A stretch of DNA of 19,787 nt from an uncultured Prevotella sp. (GCA_900546575.1 URDM01000054.1:1-19787); one strand, 5' to 3'. Numbered from the stretch's first letter, positions 1 through 7,093 are shown. Program-made: numbers and translations. Notes: a model not told the origin generated them from the sequence alone.

Positions 1-6
1 ACATAG

Positions 7-47
7 CAAAGCCCTGGCTTGTGAAAGTCAGGGCTTTGTGATTTTTT
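7..47 (+). terminator. Rho-independent terminator for a + strand gene outside the window
   Basis: A 10-bp perfect stem (7-16 with 29-38, CAAAGCCCTG/CAGGGCTTTG), extended by CTT/AAG inside, is followed on the + strand by a run of six T at 42-47. The T run lies only on the + side, so it should end a gene entering from the left and converging on rdgB. On the minus strand the stem is followed by a mixed sequence, so it is not a good terminator for rdgB. Confidence 0.7.
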
Positions 48-57
48 AAGAATCAGG

Positions 58-74
58 GAGTTTTGACACACCCT
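58..74. repeat. Possible solo end of the palindromic element found at 1924-2206
   Basis: The 17 bases gagttttgacacaccct match the right end of the nested palindromic element (gagttttgacgcaccct at 2168-2184) at 16 of 17 positions. It sits in the 80-bp gap after rdgB. I see no partner end nearby, so it would be a remnant or a chance match to a short motif. Confidence 0.35.
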
Positions 75-129
75 CCTCCTACATTTGTTGCGTTTAAAAG
101 AACAACTGTATCACGCCAATTTTGCCATA

Positions 130-798
130 CTACTTGAGATATTCTGCGAGCTTCGCTACAGCACGTGCACGGTGCGAAATGCCGTTCTTGATGTCCATAC
201 CGAGCTGTGCGAACGACTCTGTGTAGCCTTCGGGCACGAAGATGGGGTCGTAGCCGAAGCCTTCGGTGCCTTGTTTCTCGGTGGAAATGGTTCCGCGTAC
301 TACGCCCTCGAATAGGGTGTAGTCGGCAACGTCGCTCTTGCGGGCAAGGCATATTACTGTGCGGAACTGCGCACGGCGGTCGGTCTTGCCGTCGAGACGG
401 CTGAGCAACTTCTGCATATTAGCCTCGGAGTCGTGGTCGGTGCCTTCGGCATAGCGGGCAGAATGTACGCCCGGTTCGCCTCCAAGCGACGGCACTTCGA
501 GTCCGGTGTCGTCGGCAAAGCAGTCGTAGCCGTAGTTCTCCACTACATAACGTGCCTTCTGTATGGCGTTGCCTTCAAGCGTATTGGCTGTTTCGGGTAT
601 GTCTGCATGGCAATTGATGTCGCTCAGCGACAACACTTCAAAACGATTGCCAAGTATGGAGCGTATCTCGTCAAGCTTGTGCTTGTTGTTGGTGGCAAAG
701 ACTATAGAAAAAGGAGTACCATGACCGCCCCGCAAAGCCCCACCCCCTTGCCCCTCCCCCGTAGGGAGGGGAGTAGTATGTATTGACTGGTTGTGCAT
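130..798 (-). CDS. rdgB: RdgB/HAM1 non-canonical purine NTP pyrophosphatase (start uncertain)
   Basis: This enzyme hydrolyses ITP, dITP and XTP to monophosphates, cleaning the nucleotide pool. Family motifs are present in order: ATNNKHK (residues 35-41), the catalytic FADDTG (94-99), GGEPGVHSARY (106-116), GFGYDP (180-185) and SHRARA (208-213). The conserved fold starts at about residue 30 (FSIVFATNN). The first ~28 residues are unlike the family and are mostly translated from a 53-bp intergenic repeat (TTPLPTGEGQGGGALRG). There is no in-frame ATG, GTG or TTG between that repeat and the fold. An ATG at 722-720 is one base out of frame, and a single extra T in the T5 run (708-712) would make it a normal start. 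It follows yitT by 36 bp. The function is secure; the start is not. Confidence 0.9.
   Translation of the reverse strand: MHNQSIHTTPLPTGEGQGGGALRGGHGTPFSIVFATNNKHKLDEIRSILGNRFEVLSLSDINCHADIPETANTLEGNAIQKARYVVENYGYDCFADDTGLEVPSLGGEPGVHSARYAEGTDHDSEANMQKLLSRLDGKTDRRAQFRTVICLARKSDVADYTLFEGVVRGTISTEKQGTEGFGYDPIFVPEGYTESFAQLGMDIKNGISHRARAVAKLAEYLK
728..780 (-). repeat. 53-bp GC-rich repeat, copy 1 (inverted relative to copy 2)
   Basis: Read on the minus strand this begins CATACTACTCCCCTCCC and ends GGGGCTTTGCGGGG. It matches copy 2 (856-908, + strand) at 48 of 53 positions by my count. Each copy holds a small hairpin of its own (CCCCTCCC-TAC-GGGGGAGGGG). It overlaps the 5' end of the rdgB reading frame. 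The peptide it encodes (PLPTGEG..GGALRG) resembles repeat-derived tails I recall from Bacteroidota proteins. Confidence 0.85.
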
Positions 799-834
799 AT
801 TTGTTGAGTTATATTTATTATAAAGTATTGATTT

Positions 835-1884
835 TTATTCGTTTGAGGAGCCTTGCATATCACTCCCCTCCCTACGGGGGAGGGGTTCGGGGGTGGGGCT
901 TTGCGGGGTTTGGCTTGCGCTTTGTGGGTCTTGGCTTGCGCTTTGGTGTTCATGCTGTTCCATTCCCTTCTTCACCTTCACCTTAATCTGGTCAAATCCC
1001 TCGCCATATACGCCGATGACGCTACTCTGACTGACGAAGGCGCGCGGGTCGATCATCTTTATCAATCGGAAGATGAGCACCGATTCGCGCTTCTTGGCAA
1101 GCAGACATATCACCTTCATCTCCTTGCCTGTGTACCAGCCGTGGCCGTCGAGGATGGTGAGTGTATGGTCGGTCTTGCGTGTTATGGCTTCGGCTATCTT
1201 CTTGTATTCCTTCGAGAATATCATGAACTGCACCGACTGGCGCTGCACGTTCATAACATAGTCGAGCATAGTACATTCGATGACCATCGTACACAGACCG
1301 AATACCACCATCTGGCAACGCTGTGGGAAGTCGCCGAAAGAGTCGATGGCGAGACAGCTGCCTATGATTACAAGGTCTACCATGATGAGTACTTTGCCGA
1401 GCGAAACGTTGTAGTGCTTGTTGACAACGGCTGCTATGATGTCGGTTCCGCCCGTACTGCCGTTGTTGAGAAACACTACTGCCAGCGCTGTTCCGGTGAG
1501 CATACATCCTATAATGAGCGACATGAAGTCGTTGCCCTCGCCCATCAGCTTGTAGAAAGTGCCGTCGGGCTGCTCCACAATCTTCTGTGCGAGTTCGAGC
1601 AATACGGTAAGTGCAATGGTGGCATATATGGTCTTGGCAAGGAATTTCAGTCCAAGCTCCTTCAGCGCGGCTACGATAAGTATGGCATTGATGATGAAGA
1701 AAGTCCACTGAACGGGGAACTTTGTGGCATAGAAGATAATGGCTCCTATACCTGCAATACCTCCAGTTACAATTTCGTATGGCATTAGAAAAACGGTAAA
1801 TCCGAAGGTGTAGAGCATCAGACCGAGTGTGATATTGAAATAATCCTTCGTTTCTTGCCAGATAATTTTGCGGTCAATTGTCAT
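835..1884 (-). CDS. YitT family membrane protein (DUF161 + DUF2179) with repeat-derived C-terminal tail
   Basis: This is an integral inner-membrane protein of a family with no firmly established function. Hydrophobic segments fall at about residues 17-40, 42-55, 60-76, 82-98, 120-140 and 165-182. The family motif NNGSTGGTD (140-148) follows one of them. A soluble C-terminal DUF2179 domain carries DGHGWYTGKEMKVIC (246-260) and ends near residue 308. The last ~40 residues are a low-complexity tail. It combines a 21-bp tandem duplication (QSASQDP/QSASQTP) with an in-frame copy of the intergenic repeat (SPTPEPLPRREG). YitT proteins usually stop near the end of DUF2179, so the tail looks acquired. 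No promoter was recognised upstream. The large palindrome at 1924-2206 separates it from leuS. Confidence 0.88.
   Translation of the reverse strand: MTIDRKIIWQETKDYFNITLGLMLYTFGFTVFLMPYEIVTGGIAGIGAIIFYATKFPVQWTFFIINAILIVAALKELGLKFLAKTIYATIALTVLLELAQKIVEQPDGTFYKLMGEGNDFMSLIIGCMLTGTALAVVFLNNGSTGGTDIIAAVVNKHYNVSLGKVLIMVDLVIIGSCLAIDSFGDFPQRCQMVVFGLCTMVIECTMLDYVMNVQRQSVQFMIFSKEYKKIAEAITRKTDHTLTILDGHGWYTGKEMKVICLLAKKRESVLIFRLIKMIDPRAFVSQSSVIGVYGEGFDQIKVKVKKGMEQHEHQSASQDPQSASQTPQSPTPEPLPRREGSDMQGSSNE
856..908 (+). repeat. 53-bp GC-rich repeat, copy 2
   Basis: This copy is the inverted partner of 728-780, 75 bp away. It lies inside the 3' end of the yitT frame and is translated as SPTPEPLPRREG. In a yitT-rdgB transcript the two copies are complementary over about 53 nt and could form a long hairpin whose loop carries the yitT stop codon and the distal rdgB ATG. 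Confidence 0.85.
910..951. repeat. 21-bp tandem duplication in the yitT tail
   Basis: Two adjacent 21-bp units (910-930 and 931-951) both begin ttggcttgcgcttt and differ only in the last few bases. They encode the QSASQ-DP / QSASQ-TP pair in the tail of the YitT protein. Confidence 0.75.
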
Positions 1885-1923
1885 TGGATTTTATAGTTAA
1901 AACATTATTTTCATTTGATTTTA

Positions 1924-2206
1924 AGCAAAAGAAGTCGTCAACTTAAGGGTGCGTCAAAACTCTAACAAAGTGGGCTGAAAGCCCAATGACCTCCATAGCC
2001 CAGGGCAACGCCCTGGGTGAAAAGGTTTATTGGATCTATCGCCCTGTAAGGGCAACTCTATTGCGCCACAGAAAGTTGCCCTTACAGGGCGCAATGTTTA
2101 TTGATTGCTATTACCCAGGGCGTTGCCCTGGGCTATGGACTTCTGCCCCTTCGGGGCGCGCTGCTTAGAGTTTTGACGCACCCTTAAGTCGGCAACTTCC
2201 TTTGCT
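1924..2206. repeat. 283-bp nested palindromic element (MITE-like or large structured repeat)
   Basis: Three inverted-repeat pairs are nested around one centre. The outer arms 1924-1965 and 2165-2206 are 42 bp with about 4 mismatches, and their inner 24 bp are perfect (CTTAAGGGTGCGTCAAAACT and four more). The middle arms 1993-2018 and 2113-2138 are perfect over 26 bp, and each is also a palindrome (CCCAGGGCAACGCCCTGGG). The inner arms 2041-2056 and 2075-2090 are perfect over 16 bp. Minor hairpins (GGGCTGAAAGCCC, GCCCCTTCGGGGC) fill the spaces. It fills most of the 353-bp leuS-yitT gap. It contains no transposase; a 60-codon frame inside (1986-2168) reads through the palindromes and is not believable. 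It may be a non-autonomous mobile element or a transcript-level structure that ends leuS. Confidence 0.8.
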
Positions 2207-2237
2207 GTATATAAGTTATACGGAATGTCGCCGCGTA

Positions 2238-5096
2238 TTATTTAATAACGACATTCACAATCTTCTTAGGCACAACGATCACCTTGACTACTGTCTTGCC
2301 GTCAAGATACTTCTGGCTCTGCTCGTCTGAGAGCACTGCCTGCTGTATTGCATCGTTGGTGGCATCGGCAGGGAACTTCTTCTGGAAGCGTGCCTTGCCG
2401 TTGAATGAGATGGTGAGCTGCACTTCGCTCTCTACAAGATACTTGGCTTCGAACTTAGGCCACTGTGCATCGCATACGGTTGTCTCGTTGCCAAGCACGT
2501 GCCAAAGCTCTTCGGCGATGTGCGGAGCGAACGGTGCGATGAGCACAACGAGCTGTTCGAGCACCTGCTTGTTGCGGCATTTCTGCTGTGCAAACTCGCT
2601 TACGGCAATCATGAATGCCGAGATTGAAGTGTTGTACGAGAAGTTCTCGATGTCGTCGGTCACCTTCTTGATGAGCTTGTGCAGAGTCTTCATGCTGTCG
2701 GCTGATGCCTCTGCGTCGGCAGAAGGGAGGAAGTTGTCGGTGCGATTCTCATAGTAGAGATTCCAGAACTTCTTGAGGAAGCGGAAGCATCCGTCTATTC
2801 CGTTGGTGTCCCAAGGCTTGCTTGCTTCTACCGGACCCAAGAACATCTCGTAAAGACGCAATGTGTCGGCTCCATATTTCTCGACAATCATGTCGGGATT
2901 GACAACGTTGAACATCGACTTCGACATCTTCTCAACAGCCCATCCGCAGATGTACTTGCCGTCTTCGAGTATGAACTCGGCATCGGCATACTCCGGACGC
3001 CATGCCTTGAAGGCTTCAATGTCGAGCACATCGGCTGAAACGATGTTGACATCAACGTGGATTGGTGTCACGTCATAGTCCTTCTTCAGTCCGGCGCTCA
3101 CGAAGACGGGAGCCTTAGAGTGGTCGTCGGAGTTGATGCGATATACGAAGTTGCTTCGTCCCTGAATCATTCCCTGGTTGACAAGCTTCTGGAACGGCTC
3201 TTCCTTGCAGCTCACGCCGAGGTCGAAGAGGAACTTGTTCCAGAAACGAGAGTAGATGAGGTGGCCCGTAGCGTGCTCGCATCCGCCTACATAGAGGTCG
3301 ACGTTCTGCCAGTAATTATCAGCCTCCTTGCTTACGAGGCACTTGTCGTCGTGCGGATCCATATAACGCAGATAGTATGCTGACGATCCGGCGAAGCCCG
3401 GCATGGTGTTGAGTTCGAGCGGGAACACTGTCTTGTTGTCTACCAGAGCCTTGTCTACCACCTGCTTCTTCTCTACGTCCCATGCCCACATCTTGGCGCG
3501 TCCCAATGGCGGTTCGCCAGTTTCGGTAGGCTTGTATGTTTCGATTTCGGGCAGTTCGAGAGGCAGACACTCCTCGGGAACCATCTGTGGCATTCCGTCC
3601 TTATAGTATACGGGGAACGGTTCGCCCCAATAACGCTGGCGCGAGAAGATAGCGTCGCGCAGACGATAGTTGACCTTCACGCGGCCCAATCCCTTCTCGG
3701 TGACGAACTTCTTGGTGGCAGCGATGGCCTCCTTAACGGTCAATCCGTTCAATGAGAAGCCGTCGAGGGTCTGCTTGCCTGCAACGGGCGAGTTCTGAAC
3801 GATGCCTTCCTTGGCATCGAAGCTCTCTTCGCTTACGTCGGCACCCTCAATGAGCGGGATGATAGGCAGGTTGAAGTGCTTGGCGAAGGCATAGTCGCGT
3901 GAGTCGTGAGCTGGTACTGCCATGATGGCACCTGTACCGTATCCTGCAAGAACGTATTCTGAAATCCAGATTGGAATGTTCTCGCCGGTGAACGGATTGA
4001 CGGCGTATGAGCCAGAGAATACACCCGTAACGGAGTGGTTGGCCATACGGTCGAGCTCGGTACGCTTCTTCACGTAGGCGAGATATTCGTCCACCGCTGC
4101 CTTCTGCTCGGCTGTGGTGAGCTTCTCAACGAGTTCGCTCTCGGGAGCCAATACCATGAATGTAACGCCGAAAATGGTGTCGGCACGTGTGGTGAAGATG
4201 GTGAAGTCGAAGTCCTGACCTGCCACCTTAAACTGCATCTCGGTACCTTCCGAACGGCCTATCCAGTTCTTCTGGGTCTCCTTGATTGAATCGCTCCACT
4301 GTATTGTTTCCAGTCCGTCGAGCAAACGCTGTGAATATGCGCTGGTGCGCAGACACCACTGCTGCATCTTCTTCTGTACAACGGGATAGCCGCCACGCTC
4401 GCTCACACCGTTCACTACCTCGTCGTTGGCAAGCACAGTGCCCAGTCCCGGACACCAGTTTACCATTGTCTCGCCCAGGTAGGCGATGCGGTAGTTCATC
4501 AATGTCTTCTGTTTCTCGACATCGTTCATAGCCTTCCACTCCTCGGCTGTAAACTCAAGGTGCTCGCTTTCGGCTACGTTCAGGCCCTCGGTGCCCTTCT
4601 CCTCGAAGTGAGCGATGAGCTTTTCGATGAGCTGAGCCTTCTGACATGAGTTGCAGAAGAACGACTGGAACATCTTCTGGAATGCCCACTGGGTCCAGTG
4701 ATAATACTTAGGATCGCATGTGCGAACCTCGCGGTCCCAGTCAAAAGAGAAACCGATGTTGTCCAACTGCTGGCGATAGCGTGCGATGTTGGCAACGGTT
4801 GTAACCTCAGGATGCTGTCCAGTCTGAATGGCATACTGCTCGGCAGGGAGTCCGTAGGCATCATAGCCCATAGGGTTGAGCACGTTGTAGCCCTCCAGAC
4901 GCTTGAAGCGTGCATATATATCGGATGCTATATATCCGAGCGGGTGGCCTACATGCAGACCTGCTCCCGACGGATAGGGGAACATGTTGAGTACATAGAA
5001 CTTCTGCTTGTTGGGGTCTTCAGTGGTGTGATAGGTCTTGTCTGCCACCCACTGTGCCTGCCATTTCTTCTCGATTTCTCTGAAATTGTATTCCAT
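2238..5096 (-). CDS. leuS: Leucyl-tRNA synthetase
   Basis: This cytoplasmic class I aminoacyl-tRNA synthetase charges tRNA-Leu with leucine. The 952-residue length suits Bacteroidota LeuRS. The HIGH motif is seen as GLHVGHPLGY (about 46-55) and the KMSKS loop as EKMSKSMFN (near 722). The CP1 editing domain is intact, with GAIMAVPAHDSRD near 390-402, where the aspartate marks the editing site. An N-terminal FPYPSGAG precedes HIGH, and the anticodon-binding domain and C-terminal region complete the protein. The start is the ATG at 5096, about 35 bp below a TAACTTTG promoter box. A strong terminator at 5192-5228 isolates it from tRNA-Gln and tyrS upstream, so it probably forms its own transcription unit. 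Confidence 0.98.
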   Translation of the reverse strand: MEYNFREIEKKWQAQWVADKTYHTTEDPNKQKFYVLNMFPYPSGAGLHVGHPLGYIASDIYARFKRLEGYNVLNPMGYDAYGLPAEQYAIQTGQHPEVTTVANIARYRQQLDNIGFSFDWDREVRTCDPKYYHWTQWAFQKMFQSFFCNSCQKAQLIEKLIAHFEEKGTEGLNVAESEHLEFTAEEWKAMNDVEKQKTLMNYRIAYLGETMVNWCPGLGTVLANDEVVNGVSERGGYPVVQKKMQQWCLRTSAYSQRLLDGLETIQWSDSIKETQKNWIGRSEGTEMQFKVAGQDFDFTIFTTRADTIFGVTFMVLAPESELVEKLTTAEQKAAVDEYLAYVKKRTELDRMANHSVTGVFSGSYAVNPFTGENIPIWISEYVLAGYGTGAIMAVPAHDSRDYAFAKHFNLPIIPLIEGADVSEESFDAKEGIVQNSPVAGKQTLDGFSLNGLTVKEAIAATKKFVTEKGLGRVKVNYRLRDAIFSRQRYWGEPFPVYYKDGMPQMVPEECLPLELPEIETYKPTETGEPPLGRAKMWAWDVEKKQVVDKALVDNKTVFPLELNTMPGFAGSSAYYLRYMDPHDDKCLVSKEADNYWQNVDLYVGGCEHATGHLIYSRFWNKFLFDLGVSCKEEPFQKLVNQGMIQGRSNFVYRINSDDHSKAPVFVSAGLKKDYDVTPIHVDVNIVSADVLDIEAFKAWRPEYADAEFILEDGKYICGWAVEKMSKSMFNVVNPDMIVEKYGADTLRLYEMFLGPVEASKPWDTNGIDGCFRFLKKFWNLYYENRTDNFLPSADAEASADSMKTLHKLIKKVTDDIENFSYNTSISAFMIAVSEFAQQKCRNKQVLEQLVVLIAPFAPHIAEELWHVLGNETTVCDAQWPKFEAKYLVESEVQLTISFNGKARFQKKFPADATNDAIQQAVLSDEQSQKYLDGKTVVKVIVVPKKIVNVVIK

Positions 5097-5131
5097 TGTA
5101 TCTTTTTTTGCTATTTATTTTCAGTTTTATG

Positions 5132-5139
5132 CAAAGTTA
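5132..5139 (-). promoter_or_regulatory. Probable -7 promoter box of leuS
   Basis: TAACTTTG on the minus strand fits the Bacteroidota -7 consensus TAnnTTTG and lies about 35 bp before the leuS ATG, just after the upstream terminator. I found no convincing TTTG -33 box at the usual 19-21 bp spacing. Confidence 0.5.
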
Positions 5140-5191
5140 CGATTTTTAGCTTATAATATATATAATAATGTGGAAAAAAGTGTAATCAAAT

Positions 5192-5228
5192 AAAAAAGCC
5201 TTGCTCCGATTAAGAAGCAAGGCTTTTT
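5192..5228 (-). terminator. Terminator after tRNA-Gln
   Basis: A perfect 12-bp stem (5193-5204 with 5217-5228, read on the minus strand as AAAAAGCCTTGC/GCAAGGCTTTTT) with a 12-nt loop ends in a T run. It begins 4 nt after the tRNA 3' end and precedes leuS. Confidence 0.9.
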
Positions 5229-5231
5229 CTG

Positions 5232-5302
5232 TTGTCCCAGGCGGATTCGAACCACCACAAACAGAACCAAAAACTGTTGTGCTACCATTACACCATAGGA
5301 CA
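5232..5302 (-). tRNA. tRNA-Gln (anticodon TTG)
   Basis: The 71-nt cloverleaf reads acceptor TGTCCTA/TGGGACA, positions 8-9 TG, a 3-bp D stem GTG/CAC around TAATGGTAG, anticodon loop TTTTGGT with anticodon TTG, a 4-nt variable loop and T arm GGTGG-TTCGAAT-CCGCC. The discriminator is A, and CCA is not encoded. The last pair of the anticodon stem (31-39) is T-T rather than a Watson-Crick pair. It has its own promoter upstream and terminator downstream. Confidence 0.95.
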
Positions 5303-5311
5303 ATGTGGCTG

Positions 5312-5343
5312 CAAAGGTAATAAAAATTCGCCTTGCAGCCAAA
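5312..5343 (-). promoter_or_regulatory. Promoter of tRNA-Gln (TTTG-N20-TACCTTTG)
   Basis: On the minus strand a TTTG box (5343-5340) is separated by 20 bp from TACCTTTG (5319-5312), an exact match to the Bacteroidota housekeeping promoter. The expected transcription start is within a few bases of the tRNA 5' end at 5302. It lies in the gap just after the tyrS stop codon. Confidence 0.8.
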
Positions 5344-5352
5344 TTTTTCGGA

Positions 5353-6654
5353 TTATTTCACTGTAATGAGATAATAATTCTTCTTGCCACGCTGTACGAG
5401 AAGATACTTGCCGTCGATGAGGTCTTCGGCTGTAACCACACGGTCGAAGGCTGCAAGTTTCTCCTTGTTGAGCGATACGCCACCACCCTGAACGAGCTTG
5501 CGCATCTCGCCCTTTGAGTTGAACACCTTGACATCGTCGCGTGTGAAGAGGTCGACTGCGGGCTGTCCGAGCTGGTCGGCAGGCAATGTGAAGTGGGGCA
5601 CTCCCTCAAAGATAGAGAGCAGTGTGGCCTCATCGAACTTCTGCAGTGTCTCCTTTGTTCCCTTGCCGAAAAGGATGCTTGATGCCTCCTGAGCCATTTC
5701 GAGGTCCTCACGTGAGTGTACCATTGTGGTAACTTCCTCAGCCAGACGCTTCTGCAGAGTGCGACGGCTCGGATCTTCGTTGTGTTCGGCTATGAGAGCG
5801 TCGATTGTCTCCTTGTCAAGGTCGGTGAATATCTTGATATACTTCTCGGCTTCGACGTCGCTGACGTTGAGCCAGAACTGATAGAAGGCGTAAGGTGTGG
5901 TGCGATTGCGGTCGAGCCATACGTTGCCGCTTTCGGTCTTGCCGAACTTCTTGCCGTCGCTCTTGGTGATAAGCGGACATGTGAGACAGTAAGCTTCGGC
6001 TTCGTTGCCGAGTGTACGGCGTATAAGCTCAGTACCAGTGGTCATGTTGCCCCACTGGTCGTTGCCTCCGAGCTGCAGGCGTACGCCATACTTCTGATAC
6101 TGATAGAGGAAGTCGTAGCCCTGAAGCAGCTGATATGTGAATTCGGTGAATGAGAGTCCGTCGCGAGCCTCGCCGTTGAGACGCTTCTGAACGGAATCCT
6201 TCGCCATCATATAGTTTACGGTGATGTGCTTGCCCACCTCGCGTGCGAAGTCGAGGAAGGTGAAGTCCTTCATCCAATCGTAGTTGTTGACGAGCTCTGC
6301 CTTGTTGGGTTCGTTGCCATCGAAGTCGAGGAACTTGGCCACCTGCTTCTTAATGGCCTCCTGATTGTGGTAGAGTGTCTTCGAGTCGAGCAGGTTACGC
6401 TCCTGGCTCTTGCCCGAAGGGTCGCCAATCATACCCGTTGCACCGCCTACAAGGAGGTAGGGCTTATGGCCACAACGCTGGAGGTGGCGCAGCATCATGA
6501 TGCCGCAGAGGTGTCCGATGTGAAGTGAGTCGGCAGTAGGGTCGGTGCCAAGGTACGCAGACACCATGTGGGTGTTGAGATATTCCTCAGTACCCGGCAT
6601 AATCTGCGCGAGCATGCCGCGCCAGCGCAGTTCTTCAACGAAATTTTTTGCCAT
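5353..6654 (-). CDS. tyrS: Tyrosyl-tRNA synthetase
   Basis: This class I synthetase charges tRNA-Tyr. The 433-residue length is typical. The nucleotide-binding HIGH motif is LHIGHLCG (44-51). GGNDQWGN (196-203) is the tyrosine and dimer-core signature, and KFGKTESGN (236-244) is the KMSKS equivalent. A C-terminal S4 RNA-binding domain occupies about 365-433 (MRKLVQGGGVSLN). The ATG at 6654 is followed by a normal family N-terminus. No standard promoter is visible directly upstream. Instead a 148-bp degenerate repeat (6677-6824) begins 23 bp before the start codon, so the leader of this gene is unusual. tRNA-Gln follows 50 bp downstream under its own promoter. Confidence 0.98.
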   Translation of the reverse strand: MAKNFVEELRWRGMLAQIMPGTEEYLNTHMVSAYLGTDPTADSLHIGHLCGIMMLRHLQRCGHKPYLLVGGATGMIGDPSGKSQERNLLDSKTLYHNQEAIKKQVAKFLDFDGNEPNKAELVNNYDWMKDFTFLDFAREVGKHITVNYMMAKDSVQKRLNGEARDGLSFTEFTYQLLQGYDFLYQYQKYGVRLQLGGNDQWGNMTTGTELIRRTLGNEAEAYCLTCPLITKSDGKKFGKTESGNVWLDRNRTTPYAFYQFWLNVSDVEAEKYIKIFTDLDKETIDALIAEHNEDPSRRTLQKRLAEEVTTMVHSREDLEMAQEASSILFGKGTKETLQKFDEATLLSIFEGVPHFTLPADQLGQPAVDLFTRDDVKVFNSKGEMRKLVQGGGVSLNKEKLAAFDRVVTAEDLIDGKYLLVQRGKKNYYLITVK

Positions 6655-6676
6655 TTTATTGTTGTTAATATTAGTC

Positions 6677-6824
6677 TGAGCCTTACTGGGCCTTGCTGAG
6701 CCTTAATGGGCCTTTCTGAGCATTTTTAATGAGCCTTACTAGGCATTTCTAGGCCTTAATGAGCCATTGATGGGCATTTACTAGGCCTTTCTGGGCCTTG
6801 ATGAGCCTTTGATGTAGGCCTTTC
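6677..6824. repeat. 14-unit degenerate 10-11 bp tandem repeat upstream of tyrS
   Basis: On the + strand the units follow TGRGCCTTNN (for example tgagccttac, tgggccttgc, tgagccttaa, tgggcctttc). There are fourteen of them without interruption, each 10-13 bp long and most exactly 10. The G/A at position 3 and the last two bases vary. The remaining gap to yidD (6825-6862) is AT-rich with attctacattcc-type sequence. The repeat contains no start codon context or ORF of note. Confidence 0.85.
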
Positions 6825-6862
6825 ATTCAATTCTACATTCCTCGTTCAGCATTCCTCACTCT

Positions 6863-7093
6863 CTATGGTACCGGATCGTATCCCGAACCTCCGAAGGGAT
6901 TGCATCGCAGGATGCGCCAAATGGAGAGTGCCATGCCCTTGAAGAATCCGTGCTTGAGCAATGCCTGACGCGCGTATTCGGAACATGTGGGCTGGAATCG
7001 GCATGAAGCCGGGGTGTAGGGAGTGATGAACTTCTGATAGAATCGTATGGGTTGTATCACAATCCAGGCGAGTGCATGTGAGAGTCGGTTCAT
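6863..7093 (-). CDS. yidD: Membrane protein insertion efficiency factor YidD
   Basis: This small membrane-associated protein assists YidC-dependent membrane protein insertion. The 76 residues match the family along their whole length: PIRFYQKFITPYTPASC (15-31), CRFQPTCSEYA (31-41) and the C-terminal RILRCNPFGGSGYDPVP (60-76). The amphipathic N-terminus (residues 5-20) is typical. Its ATG overlaps the rnpA stop codon (ATGA), implying translational coupling, as is common for this pair. Confidence 0.96.
   Translation of the reverse strand: MNRLSHALAWIVIQPIRFYQKFITPYTPASCRFQPTCSEYARQALLKHGFFKGMALSIWRILRCNPFGGSGYDPVP

Noticed and set aside
53..352. A 99-codon minus-strand frame at the left end
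   Set aside because: It overlaps the 3' part of rdgB in another frame and is Arg/His-rich with no recognisable features.
853..1788. A 311-codon + strand open frame opposite yitT
   Set aside because: It is the antisense of a protein with clear family motifs, and its translation is low in hydrophobic structure and rich in His/Cys with no recognisable domain.
1986..2168. A 60-codon + strand frame inside the nested palindrome
   Set aside because: It simply reads through the inverted repeats; peptides of this kind are typical spurious calls on intergenic repeats.
1924..2206. Insertion sequence with transposase
   Set aside because: No transposase frame, DDE motif or ORF of suitable size lies within the palindromic arms.
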